NCBI GenBank assembly: GCA_900466605.1
Contig: UBMU01000008.1
Span: 372,001 to 436,000 of the forward strand
Length of the DNA: 64,000 nt
Source of the DNA: Hyphomicrobiales bacterium
GTDB lineage: Bacteria > Pseudomonadota > Alphaproteobacteria > Rhizobiales > Rhizobiaceae
Direction: 5' to 3'
A program made the translations under genes and the position numbers. Each line of letters begins with the position of its first letter. Within the stretch, counting starts at the first letter, position 1. Below are positions 63,671 to 64,000 of this stretch, one piece after another. The notes under the pieces are model-generated. The model was given only the letters and a program-made list of their open reading frames with translations. It searched no databases and had not been told where the DNA came from.

Positions 63671-63780
63671 TTGCATGGCCTGATGGTGGAATCAAGCGCC
63701 ATGTTTCAGCCTGCGAAACAACCATTTATCGTAAACGAACCCCTGCTTTTCTGCTTTGCGGCAAGGGGCGGCGCTGCTAT

Positions 63781-64000
63781 ATGGCGCGCATGAGCACCAA
63801 TCCGAACCGCACCGCCCTTGACCATATCCGCAACTTCTCGATCGTGGCCCATATCGACCACGGCAAGTCGACGCTGGCCGACCGTCTGATCCAGTCGACC
63901 GGTGGCCTCGCCGAGCGAGACATGTCGGAACAGGTGCTGGATTCGATGGATATCGAGCGTGAGCGCGGCATCACCATCAAGGCGCAGACTGTTCGTCTGC
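63781..64000 (+). CDS. lepA: Elongation factor 4 (LepA), N-terminal part
   Basis: LepA is a ribosome-associated GTPase related to EF-G. The visible 73 codons contain [20 protein letters not shown] (G1 motif) and [20 protein letters not shown] (switch region), specific to this family. The start at 63781 ([11 protein letters not shown]) matches rhizobial homologues, with GGGGCGG upstream; the ATG at 63790 is also in frame. The gene runs off the window. Confidence 0.95.
   Translation, partial: MARMSTNPNRTALDHIRNFSIVAHIDHGKSTLADRLIQSTGGLAERDMSEQVLDSMDIERERGITIKAQTVRL

Overview
The window comes from an alphaproteobacterial chromosome, almost certainly Rhizobiales and probably Rhizobiaceae. The evidence is the irr-fabA-fabB-fabI cluster, the rimP-nusA-ylxR-infB-rbfA-truB-rpsO-pnp order, the FYDLN-acid and DUF992 proteins, a cycM-like anchored cytochrome c and a zinc-less DnaX. 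Nearly every stretch is coding and most genes have visible Shine-Dalgarno sequences.

Layout. 1-4.2 kb: rpsA and cmk with a PaiB-like gene upstream, the FYDLN-acid gene and tRNA-Ala(GGC). 4.2-15.0 kb: an integrative element of about 10.8 kb in the 3' end of that tRNA. It is bounded by a perfect 20-bp direct repeat (4200-4219 and 14993-15012) and carries a tyrosine integrase at its right end. Inside are a SocA/SocB-like toxin-antitoxin pair, a TIR-domain protein, a serine recombinase behind three CGAAGCA repeats, several small membrane proteins, a strongly folded 154-nt element, an iteron-like array, and a two-gene unit ending in a protein with the motif pattern of a minimal family-A DNA polymerase. 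15.0-20.2 kb: accessory chromosomal genes (small secreted and membrane proteins, a glycosyltransferase-like protein, DUF1275, YdcF/DUF218, a TRIC-like channel).

20.2-23.5 kb: iron regulator irr, divergent from the unsaturated fatty-acid genes fabA-fabB-fabI. 23.6-35.8 kb: an RsmC-like methyltransferase, then a long minus-strand run for transcription, translation and RNA turnover (rimP, nusA, ylxR-like, infB, rbfA, truB, a hydrolase, rpsO, pnp). 36-43 kb: transporters, acetyltransferase, lytic transglycosylase, recR, MOSC protein, AsnC regulator, LysE exporter. 43-45.4 kb: ybaB-like, dnaX and the SRP RNA gene. 45.5-53.3 kb: HIT protein, nudC, WYL regulator, VOC protein, pheA, kdsB, cytochrome c, AEC transporter, a Tat-exported metallopeptidase-like protein. 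53.5-64 kb: a cold-shock protein, a frameshifted secreted-protein gene, a hydratase-like protein, adenosine kinase, SH3 protein, 2-hydroxyacid dehydrogenase, a recF-moeB-like-GNAT unit, nitrilase-family hydrolase, truncated haemoglobin, GNAT, XRE-cupin regulator and the start of lepA.

The most unusual part is the tRNA-Ala element. It combines arm-type integrase sites at both ends, a second recombinase, a plausible replication module (folded element, iterons, polymerase-like protein) and likely defence or stability cargo (TIR, SocAB-like). No capsid, conjugation or relaxase gene is visible. It therefore looks like a small integrative element or satellite that may replicate after excision. Functional statements are inferences from motifs read by eye.
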